A DNA stretch of 64,000 nt. Origin: Clostridiaceae bacterium M8S5. GTDB taxonomy: Bacteria > Bacillota > Clostridia > Tissierellales > MCWD3. Location: assembly GCA_029227815.1 (NCBI GenBank), contig CP118523.1, positions 186,001-250,000 on the forward strand, in the 5' to 3' direction. Shown piece by piece: positions 25,929 to 34,693 of this stretch. Made by a program: the position numbers and the translations under genes. Every line of letters starts with the position of its first letter. Positions within the stretch are counted from its first letter, which is position 1. A model generated the notes under the pieces. That model had not been told where the DNA came from, ran no database searches, and saw only the letters and a list, made by a program, of their open reading frames with translations.

Positions 25929-27314
25929 ATGTACAAAAGGGGAATGGTTTCATTTATAATTATGATTTGTTTACTCTCTATATCTTTGATAGGTTGCAAT
26001 AAGAGCGTACAAAGTGATAATGTAGCATCAGAAAATACAGATAAGGCAAAACTAAGTTATCAAAAAGCTGTAGAATTACATCAAAAAGGTTATAATGATG
26101 AAGCAATAAAAGCTTACGATAAAGCTATCCAATTAAATAAAAACTATGCTGAGGCTTATGTTGGTAAAGGTGCGTTGCTTTCGGATCTAGGAAAGCCAGA
26201 AGATGCTATTGATCTATATGATAAAGCGATTTTTGCAAATCCTACATATGCTAATGCTTATTATGAAAAAGGTAGAGATTTATATGTCATGCAAGATTAT
26301 AATAAAGCTATAGAAGCTCTTGATATAGCAATCAAGTTAAACTCTAATTACTCAGATGCCTTTTTTTGTAAAGGGGTTATATACAAAGAGTTAAAACAGT
26401 ATGACAATGCGCTACAAGCATTTAATAAAGTAATTGAGTTAGACGAAAGAAATACACTAGCGTATATCAATAAAACGAGAGTGTTACAAGAATCAAAAAA
26501 ATACCAAGAAGGTATACAAACTTTAGATACTGCTATAGAATTAGTGACTAATGATGATTCACTTTATTTTGAAAAAGCTAGAATATATACTTTGATGAAG
26601 AACTTTGATTATGCTATAAAGAGTTTAGCTAAAAGTATAGAACTAAACTCAAACAACGCTAAATACGCAAAAATCGATGAGATATTATCAAGCTTAGAGC
26701 TTATAGAAGAATTTCAATTATTGTTAAGCGATGTATCAAAGGATAATACTTGGAGTTTTAATTTAGACGATTTATATCTTAATGATAAGCAAGTTCTAAA
26801 TTCATCTTACGAAGATATTATAAAACATTTTGGGCAACCAATAAAGGTTGATTCATATAAATTGCGTATGGCAGGTACAGATGATTACAATTATTTTTTA
26901 AATGTTAAATATGAAAGCATGGAGTTAGAACTATTTTTTTATGATAAACAGCTTGATGAGCCAAACTCTAAAGATAGTATTAAAAGATTTGATGTTATAG
27001 GACAGAACATGGAACTAGCATGTGGTTTAAAAGTCGGGATGACAGTTGACGAAGTAATTAATAAATTCGGGACAAGAGAAATCTATAAACTAAACAGCAC
27101 AACAACAACTGGACATGAAGTTAGTGCAATTAATAATATTTTGACTAGATCCAAACCCAAGAAATATTATAGTCAATACAATGAAGCTATGTATATAGAT
27201 ATGGATTGTGAGAATGTTAAATCAGAAGATGTGTCTAAATATATGGGATTAGTCTTATTGATCAAAGATAATATGGTGGACAGAATAGTTTTAGGATATC
27301 CAAATTTACCTTAA
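25929..27314 (+). CDS. TPR-repeat lipoprotein
   Basis: This 461-aa protein starts with a lipoprotein signal (lipobox LIGC, Cys23). Residues ~38-245 hold six or more tetratricopeptide repeats (for example NYAEAYVGKGALLSDLGKPE, then NPTYANAYYEKGRDL). The C-terminal ~200 residues are a separate domain with repeated GxPxKVDSY/GMTVDEVINKFG motifs, similar to modules of unknown function in clostridial surface proteins. Likely an extracytoplasmic scaffold. GAGGGGGA precedes the ATG. It may be co-transcribed with the MFS gene; a perfect hairpin closes the unit. Confidence 0.83.
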   Translation: MYKRGMVSFIIMICLLSISLIGCNKSVQSDNVASENTDKAKLSYQKAVELHQKGYNDEAIKAYDKAIQLNKNYAEAYVGKGALLSDLGKPEDAIDLYDKAIFANPTYANAYYEKGRDLYVMQDYNKAIEALDIAIKLNSNYSDAFFCKGVIYKELKQYDNALQAFNKVIELDERNTLAYINKTRVLQESKKYQEGIQTLDTAIELVTNDDSLYFEKARIYTLMKNFDYAIKSLAKSIELNSNNAKYAKIDEILSSLELIEEFQLLLSDVSKDNTWSFNLDDLYLNDKQVLNSSYEDIIKHFGQPIKVDSYKLRMAGTDDYNYFLNVKYESMELELFFYDKQLDEPNSKDSIKRFDVIGQNMELACGLKVGMTVDEVINKFGTREIYKLNSTTTTGHEVSAINNILTRSKPKKYYSQYNEAMYIDMDCENVKSEDVSKYMGLVLLIKDNMVDRIVLGYPNLP

Positions 27315-27325
27315 CAAATAATAAT

Positions 27326-27376
27326 AAAGGGAGGTAGTTAATACTAATTGGAGTATTAACTACCTCCCTTTAGTTT
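27326..27376 (+). terminator. perfect 20-bp stem terminator
   Basis: Arms 27326-27345 and 27352-27371 are fully complementary around the 6-nt loop AATTGG. The tail TAGTTTTG is only moderately T-rich, but the very stable stem makes termination likely. Confidence 0.75.
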
Positions 27377-27585
27377 TGTTATTAATTAGTATAAAGTTAA
27401 GCTGAAAAAATGAAGACATTAGATTTGAATATCAATAATTAAAAAGTGATTCACAAGGATTTTTTGACATTGTTCTTCTACAAAAACTAACAAAAGAGAA
27501 TTTATTAAATAAATTAGTATTCTTATAGGGGAAAGTATAACAGATATATTTTAACATTATAAATATTTATATAATTCTAAATTAT

Positions 27586-27614
27586 TTGACAATTGCCATC
27601 GAATCAACTATAAT
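27586..27614 (+). promoter_or_regulatory. consensus sigma-A promoter of the peptide-transport operon
   Basis: TTGACA (27586-27591), a 17-bp spacer and TATAAT (27609-27614) are an exact consensus. The transcript would have a leader of about 330 nt before the binding-protein ATG, with a cre-like site inside. A weaker second candidate is TTGATT (27718), 16 bp, TACAAT (27740). Confidence 0.8.
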
Positions 27615-27817
27615 TTATCTTAAGTATAAAAAATTTTTATAATATCAAAAAAATAATTTGCTAAATACAAATATAGAAGTTGCATAATGATAATAAACAA
27701 ATTTTGAACATAATATTTTGATTCTTATTAGAAACCCGTTACAATATATAGTCAAAATCATATCGATATATTATACAATTAATCAATTAAAAAACAGGTA
27801 TATGATATTTTTGTTCA

Positions 27818-27831
27818 TGAAAACGTTTGCG
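27818..27831 (+). promoter_or_regulatory. cre-like operator
   Basis: TGAAAACGTTTGCG matches the CcpA/LacI-type cre consensus (TGWAANCGNTNWCA) at 12 of 14 positions. It lies downstream of the consensus promoter, where a bound repressor would block elongation. The same site recurs at 36936 before the second S15 hydrolase. Confidence 0.6.
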
Positions 27832-27947
27832 ATTATATATCTTTAAGGAGATTAGTTAACATAATAGTTTAGTAAAAAGGAGGGATATTGGTTATATCAT
27901 TGTTTGTATAAAATGAGTATAGAATTTAATTTAGGAGGTTTAGATAA

Positions 27948-29477
27948 ATGAAAAAAAAGCTTAGTATATTATTGGTATGTGTATTAATATTAAATATTTT
28001 AGTTATAGGCTGTAAAGGTACGAAAACAACAAATAGTGGTGAAATCAAGGATAAAGAGGCAAATAAGGATAAAATAGTACTTGCAGTAGGCTCTGTTGAA
28101 GATACTTTTGATCCTCCTTATCTTAGAAGTAAAGCTCATAATATTGCTGCTACACATGTATATGATAGTTTGATTAGTTTAGATGAAGACGGAAAACTTA
28201 TACCAGCAATTGCTGAATCATGGTCAAATGTAGATGGAGACACATGGGAATTTGTTATTAAAAAAGGTGTAAAATTCCATAACGGAGATGATTTAAAGCT
28301 ATCTGATATAGTATTTACATTTAACAGATACAAATCTATACCAGCTTCTAGTTCTACAGTAGAGGGAATAAAATCTGTAGAAGCAAAAGGAGACAATAAG
28401 GTTTTGATACATACTGATGGAATTAGAAGTAATTTAGTTGATATGATACCTCTTGTTAGTATTGCTTGTGAAAGAGCTGTAAAGGAATTGGGAGATAAAT
28501 ATGCTAGTAATCCAATAGGAACTGGTCCATATATAGTAAAAGAATATATAAAAGGAGACAAAATAATTCTAGAAAGATGGGAAGATTATCCTTTTGAAAA
28601 ACCTAAACTTAAAAATATAGTATTTAAAGCAATTCCAGAGAGATCTAGTAGATATATTGCATTAGAAACTGGAGAAGCAGATTTAGCTCTTGAGCTATCA
28701 TCAAAGGAGCATGAAAGAAGTAAGACTACTGATAAAATAAAATCTATAATCAAAGAGGATGCAGGAACTGTATTTACATCTTTGAATTGTAAATATGAGC
28801 CATTAAAAAGTAAATTAGTTAGACAAGCTATTGCTCACGCTATAGATAAAGAAGCAATAAAAATTTTATCAGGTGGCTCTAGTATCTCACATAGTATGGT
28901 ACCAAAGGTATTACCAAGCTATAACGATAATATTAAAAAATTTGAATACAATATAGATAAAGCAAAAGAATTATTAAAAGAAGCAGGATATGAAAATGGT
29001 TTTGATCTTAAAATAACTATATACGATGCTGGAAAAAAATCAACTGCTGAATTAATACAATCGAACTTAGGAGAGGTAGGAATTAATGTAGAAGTAGAGC
29101 AATTAGAGTTTGGAACGTTTATTGAGGGTCTAGATGCTGGTACGCTACAAATGACAATAGCTAGTTGGTCTATGGACAATCTTCATCCATCAGGTGGTGT
29201 AAATGTATACTATAGTAAAATGGCAGGCTCATATGCAAATAATTCTTATTATGTTAATCCAGAGATAGACAAGTTAATTCAACAAGGTTTAAAAGAGGTG
29301 GATGCAGCTAAGAGTAAAGAAATTTATGATAAAATTCAAGTGATTGGTGCAGATTCTGCAGCATATATTCCATTACTAAATCCTTTATCTTATTATGTAA
29401 CGAGTTCAAAACTTAAAGGGTTAGATGTTAAAATGGCATATCCATATCTAGATTTGAGTAAAGCGTATTTAGAGTAA
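27948..29477 (+). CDS. oligopeptide ABC transporter, substrate-binding lipoprotein
   Basis: This 509-aa SBP_bac_5-family lipoprotein has lipobox VIGC (Cys22). Family signatures include DTFDPPYLRSKAHNIAATHV, WEFVIKKGVKFHNGD, NPIGTGPYIVKEY and VRQAIAHAIDKEAI. It captures peptides (or nickel/glycan ligands in relatives) and feeds the two permeases downstream. The dipeptidase and S15 hydrolases in the same block favour peptides. TTTAGGAGG precedes the ATG. A branched hairpin between this gene and the permeases fits the usual excess of binding protein. Confidence 0.92.
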   Translation: MKKKLSILLVCVLILNILVIGCKGTKTTNSGEIKDKEANKDKIVLAVGSVEDTFDPPYLRSKAHNIAATHVYDSLISLDEDGKLIPAIAESWSNVDGDTWEFVIKKGVKFHNGDDLKLSDIVFTFNRYKSIPASSSTVEGIKSVEAKGDNKVLIHTDGIRSNLVDMIPLVSIACERAVKELGDKYASNPIGTGPYIVKEYIKGDKIILERWEDYPFEKPKLKNIVFKAIPERSSRYIALETGEADLALELSSKEHERSKTTDKIKSIIKEDAGTVFTSLNCKYEPLKSKLVRQAIAHAIDKEAIKILSGGSSISHSMVPKVLPSYNDNIKKFEYNIDKAKELLKEAGYENGFDLKITIYDAGKKSTAELIQSNLGEVGINVEVEQLEFGTFIEGLDAGTLQMTIASWSMDNLHPSGGVNVYYSKMAGSYANNSYYVNPEIDKLIQQGLKEVDAAKSKEIYDKIQVIGADSAAYIPLLNPLSYYVTSSKLKGLDVKMAYPYLDLSKAYLE

Positions 29478-29500
29478 ATAATTAGATAAAGTATAATAAA

Positions 29501-29600
29501 TAAATATACGGGGTGTCGTAGTTGCAAGATATATAATTTATGGTGTAGATATTACATATAAGCCTGTTTTATAAATTAAGTTAACCGTATATTTATTTTT
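29501..29600 (+). terminator. intercistronic terminator/attenuator between SBP and permeases
   Basis: TAAATATACGG (29501-29511) pairs perfectly with 29585-29595, enclosing a ~73-nt region, and is followed by TTTTTG. It would cut back expression of the transport genes relative to the binding protein. Confidence 0.55.
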
Positions 29601-29675
29601 GATTTTAATATGTAGAATAAACTAAATTAAAATAAAATAGCTAGTTACCTAACTATATCAGCTTGGAGGGATATG

Positions 29676-30608
29676 ATGTTAAAATATATAATTAAAAGAC
29701 TATTATATTTAATACCGATTTTATTATGCGTAACTTTTTTAGTCTTTGTAATATTATCATTTACTCCTGGAGATCCTGCTAGGCTTATACTTGGTAGTGG
29801 TGCTAAATCATATCAAGTAGAAGCTTTAAGAGAGGAACTGGGTTTAAATGATCATTTAATAGTCCAATATTTTAGATATATTGGTAATGCAATAACAGGA
29901 GATTTTGGCACATCCTATGCTAATAATGAGCCTGTAGTAGATTTGATAGCTTCTAGATTGCCCAATACATTAAAGCTAGCACTTTTAAGTACTTTACTTA
30001 TAGTCATATGTGCTATTCCCTTGGGGATATATTCAGCAGTTAAACAAAATTGTATGCAGGATAATATAATAAGGATTGCTTCAATGGTTCTTGCGTCTAT
30101 ACCAGCCTTTTGGTTCGGGTTAATATTAGTATTAATTTTCTCTGTAAAGCTTGGATGGCTTCCATCTACAGGTTTAGAAAGTGTACTTGCGTATATCTTA
30201 CCTGTAATAACCATGTGTACTGCAGGTATAGCTATTGATACTAGAGTAACCAGGGCATCTATGCTAGATGTAATGCGTCAAGACTATATACGTACAGCAA
30301 AAGCTAAGGGGGTAAAACCCGTTAAAATAATTAGAAAGCATGCGATAAGGAATGCATTAATACCAGTAATAACTTCAATGGGTATAGGATTTGCAGGTTC
30401 CTTTGGTGGTTCAGTATTAATAGAGACTGTATTTGGAATCAATGGTATAGGTCGCTTAATGGTAACTCACATAAGATCAAAAGATATGCCAACTGTTTTT
30501 GCGTGTGTAATACTTTTAGCTTCTGTATTTACTATAGTAAATTTATTAGTAGATATAGCGTATGGAATTATTGACCCTAGAATAAAGACTGAGATTAAAA
30601 GTGCATAA
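29676..30608 (+). CDS. oligopeptide ABC transporter permease (DppB/OppB type)
   Basis: This permease has about 310 aa and six membrane segments. The N-terminal pattern KRLLYLIPILLCVTFLVFV and FTPGDPAR are typical of OppB/DppB. The coupling (EAA) loop is near DYIRTAKAKGV.PVKIIRKHAIRN. GGAGGG fits the ATG at 29676 (the ATG three bases earlier is too close). It pairs with the next permease to form the channel. It ends 17 bp before the second permease start. Confidence 0.93.
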   Translation: MLKYIIKRLLYLIPILLCVTFLVFVILSFTPGDPARLILGSGAKSYQVEALREELGLNDHLIVQYFRYIGNAITGDFGTSYANNEPVVDLIASRLPNTLKLALLSTLLIVICAIPLGIYSAVKQNCMQDNIIRIASMVLASIPAFWFGLILVLIFSVKLGWLPSTGLESVLAYILPVITMCTAGIAIDTRVTRASMLDVMRQDYIRTAKAKGVKPVKIIRKHAIRNALIPVITSMGIGFAGSFGGSVLIETVFGINGIGRLMVTHIRSKDMPTVFACVILLASVFTIVNLLVDIAYGIIDPRIKTEIKSA

Positions 30609-30624
30609 AATTGGAGGTGCTAAG

Positions 30625-31509
30625 ATGAGTAAGGCATTAAGTGATGAAAAAACTTACAAAAAGAGAAGTCTATGGCTAGAAGCATGGAGAAGGATGAAGC
30701 GTAATAAAGTGGCAGTGCTCTCATTATGTGTGCTTGCAGTTTTTTTACTGATAGCAATATTTGCCGATGTATTATTCGACTATAAGAGTGTAGTGACTAA
30801 GCCTAATATAGCAAATAGATTAATGGCACCTAATAGTAAACATTTATTTGGAACAGATGAATTGGGCAGAGATATTTTAGCGAGAATAGCTCATGGTATG
30901 AGAATATCATTAAGTGTAGGTATAATATCACAAATTATAGGGATTTCTGCTGGTATAATTTTGGGTGCTACAGCAGGGTATTATGGAGGAAAACTAGATA
31001 ATTTTATTATGAGGTGTACGGATGTTTTTTTAGCTCTTCCACCTATACTTATGTGTTTAGCGATAGTATCTGCTTTAGGGACAAGCTTTGTTAATCTTAT
31101 TATTGCAGTTTCTATTTCAAACATCCCTTTCATGGCAAGACTCGTAAGAGGGCAGTTTTTAACCGTAAAAAATCTTGAATTTATTGAAGCAGCAAAGTGT
31201 ATGGGAGCAAGTGACATGACCATTATTTATAAGCATATCTTGCCAAATACATTATCACCTATTATTGTACAAGCAGCATTAGGTGTTGGTGGAACAATTA
31301 TGGCTATTAGTGGACTAAGCTTTATAGGATTGGGAATGCAGCCTCCTTCACCTGAATGGGGAGCTATGCTATCCACAGGAAAGGAATACATACGTGAAGC
31401 ATGGCATGTTACTGTAATACCAGGTATTATGATTATGATTACAGTAGTATTTCTAAATCTTCTTGGTGATGGACTAAGAGATGCAATAGACCCTAAGATG
31501 AAGGAATAG
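30625..31509 (+). CDS. oligopeptide ABC transporter permease (DppC/OppC type)
   Basis: This permease has about 294 aa, with the OppC N-terminal segment (LWLEAWRRMKRNKVAVLSL), HLFGTDELGRDILARI, the EAA loop EAAKCMGASDMTIIYKHILP and LSFIGLGMQPPSPEWG. I choose the ATG at 30625, seven bases after GGAGGT; an earlier GTG at 30601 overlaps the upstream gene and lacks a site. Forms a heterodimer with the DppB-type permease. Confidence 0.93.
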   Translation: MSKALSDEKTYKKRSLWLEAWRRMKRNKVAVLSLCVLAVFLLIAIFADVLFDYKSVVTKPNIANRLMAPNSKHLFGTDELGRDILARIAHGMRISLSVGIISQIIGISAGIILGATAGYYGGKLDNFIMRCTDVFLALPPILMCLAIVSALGTSFVNLIIAVSISNIPFMARLVRGQFLTVKNLEFIEAAKCMGASDMTIIYKHILPNTLSPIIVQAALGVGGTIMAISGLSFIGLGMQPPSPEWGAMLSTGKEYIREAWHVTVIPGIMIMITVVFLNLLGDGLRDAIDPKMKE

Positions 31510-31521
31510 GAGGAACTAGCG

Positions 31522-32523
31522 GTGAATGATAAATTACTTGAAATTAAAGATTTAGATATAAATTATTATACATCTGAAGGTGTTGTAAAGGCGGTCAATG
31601 GGATAGACTTAGTAATTAACAAAGGTGAGACAATAGGTTTAGTTGGAGAAACTGGTGCTGGCAAAACAACTACAGCCTTGGGTATTATGAGATTATTGCA
31701 GTCACCTCCAGCTAAGATAGATGGGGGACAAATCTTAATAGATGGCCAGGATATACTTAAACTAAGTGAAGATGAAATGAGAATGGTGAGAAGTGACAAA
31801 GTATCAATGATTTTTCAGGATCCTATGACAGCGTTGAACCCTGTACTGACCGTGATAGACCAAGTTGCTGAGGTTATAGAGATTCATCAAGATGTAACCA
31901 CAGAAGAATCATTTGAGAAGGCTGGAGAAATGCTTGAAAAGGTTGGGATACCAAAAGAAAGAGGAAAAGAATATCCCCACCAATTTTCAGGAGGGATGAA
32001 GCAAAGAGTTATTATAGCGATAGCGCTTGCATGTAATCCACATTTGTTATTGGCTGATGAGCCAACTACGGCATTAGATGTTACCATACAAGCTCAAGTG
32101 TTAGATATGATGCGTCAGCTTAAAGCACAATTTAATACATCCGTGCTTTTTATAACTCATGACTTAGGGGTGGTTGCAGAGATTTGTGATAAGGTTGCTA
32201 TTATGTATGCTGGTGAGATAATTGAATTTGGAACACTTGAAGATATTTTTGAGAATACTAAGCATCCATATACCATTGGATTGTTTAACTCAATACCAAA
32301 GATAGATGAAGACGTAAAAGTTTTACAGCCTATCGAAGGCAATATTGCAGATCCCATGAATTTACCATCAGGATGTAGATTCCATCCAAGATGTAACCAT
32401 GCATCTAAGAAATGTAAGGAGCAACTACCTAAAAGTACGAGTATTGGTGATGAGCACATCGTTAAGTGCTTCCTATATGAAACTAATCAAAAAAGTCAGC
32501 AGGTGATTAATTATGCAAAGTAA
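31522..32523 (+). CDS. oligopeptide ABC transporter ATPase (DppD/OppD type)
   Basis: This 333-aa ATPase has Walker A GETGAGKTT, a Q-loop in MIFQDPMTALNPV, signature FSGGMKQRV, Walker B LLLADEPTTALD, and the Opp/Dpp C-terminal extension with the 4-Cys-like cluster motif CRFHPRC...C.....P (residues ~285-320). Start is GTG at 31522 behind AGGAGG. It overlaps the next ATPase gene by 11 bp. Confidence 0.94.
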   Translation: MNDKLLEIKDLDINYYTSEGVVKAVNGIDLVINKGETIGLVGETGAGKTTTALGIMRLLQSPPAKIDGGQILIDGQDILKLSEDEMRMVRSDKVSMIFQDPMTALNPVLTVIDQVAEVIEIHQDVTTEESFEKAGEMLEKVGIPKERGKEYPHQFSGGMKQRVIIAIALACNPHLLLADEPTTALDVTIQAQVLDMMRQLKAQFNTSVLFITHDLGVVAEICDKVAIMYAGEIIEFGTLEDIFENTKHPYTIGLFNSIPKIDEDVKVLQPIEGNIADPMNLPSGCRFHPRCNHASKKCKEQLPKSTSIGDEHIVKCFLYETNQKSQQVINYAK

Positions 32524-33463
32524 TAAACTAGTGGAGATTAAGAATCTAAAGAAATATTTTAAGACGCCAAAAGGTATGCTACATGCAGTTGATGATATTA
32601 CTCTAGATATAAGTGAAGGAAAAACCTTGGGAGTTGTTGGAGAATCAGGTTGTGGTAAATCAACTACAGGTAGATTAGCTGTTAATTTACTTACACCTAC
32701 ATCTGGAGAGATTTTATTTAATGGAAAAAATTTAAGCAAAATAAACAAAAATGAGATGAAAGAGATTAGAAAGGAAATGCAGATGATATTTCAAGATCCC
32801 TTTGCATCTTTAAACCCAAGAAAAACTGTTAGTGAAACGATAGCAGAGCCTTTAAGGATACATAAAATATGTAACAATAAATCTGAACTGAATAATAGGG
32901 TAAAGGAGTTAATGGATACAGTTGGTCTATCTCAAAGACTAATAAATACTTATCCTCACGAACTTGATGGAGGCAGGAGACAAAGGGTAGGTATAGCAAG
33001 GGCAATAGCATTAGAGCCAAGTTTCATTGTATGTGATGAGCCTGTATCAGCTCTAGATGTATCTATACAAGCACAAGTTTTAAATCTTTTAAATCAGCTA
33101 CAAAAGGAAAAGAATTTGACTTATATGTTTATAACCCATGATTTATCTGTAGTTAGGTTTTTTAGTGATGATATCGCAGTTATGTATTTAGGTCAGTTGG
33201 TTGAAAAAGCTTCAGCTTCTGAGCTGTTTCTAAATCCTACACATCCCTATACTGAAGCATTGCTCTCTGCTATACCTGTACCTAGGTTAAGAAATAGACC
33301 AAAGAGAATAATACTTGAGGGAGAGATAGTAACTCCAATTAATCCTAAGAGAGGATGCAGGTTTGCATCTAGATGTATTCATAAGAAGAAGAGATGTGAA
33401 GAAGAAAGCCCGCAGTTAAGAGATATTGGAAACAATCATTTTATATCTTGTCATGTTAAATAA
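32513..33463 (+). CDS. oligopeptide ABC transporter ATPase (DppF/OppF type)
   Basis: This 316-aa ATPase has Walker A GESGCGKST, Q-loop IFQDPFASLNPRKT, signature ELDGGRRQR and Walker B FIVCDEPVSALD. The usual LSGGQ is here LDGGR: the first Ser is replaced by Asp and Gln by Arg. That is a mild departure, since DppF-type proteins often read LSGGQRQR. The C-terminal extension with CRFASRC is present. Completes the importer. Confidence 0.93.
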   Translation: MQSNKLVEIKNLKKYFKTPKGMLHAVDDITLDISEGKTLGVVGESGCGKSTTGRLAVNLLTPTSGEILFNGKNLSKINKNEMKEIRKEMQMIFQDPFASLNPRKTVSETIAEPLRIHKICNNKSELNNRVKELMDTVGLSQRLINTYPHELDGGRRQRVGIARAIALEPSFIVCDEPVSALDVSIQAQVLNLLNQLQKEKNLTYMFITHDLSVVRFFSDDIAVMYLGQLVEKASASELFLNPTHPYTEALLSAIPVPRLRNRPKRIILEGEIVTPINPKRGCRFASRCIHKKKRCEEESPQLRDIGNNHFISCHVK

Positions 33464-33493
33464 TAGAAGGAATTAATAAAGGAGGTAGGTAAA

Positions 33494-34648
33494 TTGAGAG
33501 CAAAAATAGATTTATATAACTTTAATCTAACTAAGGACCAAGAGGAGCGAGCAAAAAAGATACATGATGAAAGTATTATTATAGATATGCTGTTTCAAGG
33601 ACCGCTATCACCATACTCCTTAACAAAAGAAATAGAAGAAAAAACTAGAAAAGATGTATTAGCTATTACAAACGATCCATTTAAACAAATAGATTTGTCT
33701 CAGCAACTGTTATTAAGATATGCAATAGAAGGAAAACTTCCAGCATTCAAAGAATGTTGGTATGATTCGGGGATAACAGCTGGCAGTAGGCAAGCAGGTA
33801 CAACTTCAGTAGAAGATATTGTATTTACTCAAATGCAATTTGATACATTTGACTGGTTAATAAAGGCATTAACTGTTGAAGATATCAGAAAGGCAAAAAG
33901 AGAAGGTAAAAAAGCTGGTATAGTACAAAGTCAATCGCCAGATGGTTTAGAGGACAATATAGATGGTCTAGATGCTATATATGACTTTGGAATGAGAGTT
34001 TTACAACTTACATATAACCTTCAAAATAGAATTGGGTCAGGAAGCTATGAAAAATCAGGTTCTGGAATAACTCAGTTTGGACAAAAATTTATTGAAAGAA
34101 TGAATAAGCTAGGTATGGTTGTAGACTTAGGACACTGTGGTAAGCAAACCACACTAGATGCTTGTGATATATCATCAGCACCAGTTATTGCGTCACATAC
34201 GTCAGCAGAGGGTGTGTATTTTCATAAGAGAGCTAAAAGTGACGAAGAGTTAATCAAAATTGCGAAAACAGGAGGAGTTATTGGAGTATTTGCAATGCCG
34301 ACATTTATGGATCGCTTAGATAATAGGTTTAATGTCACTATAGAGAAAGTTCTTGATAATATAGATTATATTGTTAGTTTGGTTGGAGTGAATCATGTAG
34401 GGATAGGTACAGATTGGCCAATGAGTGAACCGTTTTGGTCAATTGAAACCATGAAAAATGAAGTTGCACCAAAGTTGGGATTTGTTAAGGAAGAAGGTCC
34501 TGATAGAGAATATATAATAGGACTAAAGGAGTATAGGCAGTTTATTAATATAACTAGAGGATTAATTTTAAGAGGATATTCTGATATGGATACTAAAAAA
34601 ATACTTGGAGAGAATTGGATGAGAGTATTCAAGCAGGTATGGAAGTAG
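33494..34648 (+). CDS. membrane dipeptidase family (peptidase M19)
   Basis: This 384-aa zinc-dependent dipeptidase has IIDMLFQGPLS at the first metal-site strand, VVDLGHCGKQTTLD, IASHTSAEG and GVNHVGIGTDWPM, as in renal-dipeptidase-type enzymes. There is no signal peptide, so it should hydrolyse imported dipeptides in the cytosol. Start is TTG at 33494 behind GGAGGT. It sits directly after the peptide importer ATPases and before an S15 hydrolase, consistent with one scavenging operon. Confidence 0.9.
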   Translation: MRAKIDLYNFNLTKDQEERAKKIHDESIIIDMLFQGPLSPYSLTKEIEEKTRKDVLAITNDPFKQIDLSQQLLLRYAIEGKLPAFKECWYDSGITAGSRQAGTTSVEDIVFTQMQFDTFDWLIKALTVEDIRKAKREGKKAGIVQSQSPDGLEDNIDGLDAIYDFGMRVLQLTYNLQNRIGSGSYEKSGSGITQFGQKFIERMNKLGMVVDLGHCGKQTTLDACDISSAPVIASHTSAEGVYFHKRAKSDEELIKIAKTGGVIGVFAMPTFMDRLDNRFNVTIEKVLDNIDYIVSLVGVNHVGIGTDWPMSEPFWSIETMKNEVAPKLGFVKEEGPDREYIIGLKEYRQFINITRGLILRGYSDMDTKKILGENWMRVFKQVWK

Positions 34649-34693
34649 TGTAAATCATGTATTTTCAAATAATTTATAAGGAGATGTTGTAGA

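Noticed and set aside
25820..26002. 60-codon plus-strand ORF between MFS and TPR genes
   Set aside because: Overlaps the start of the TPR lipoprotein in another frame and lacks a ribosome site.
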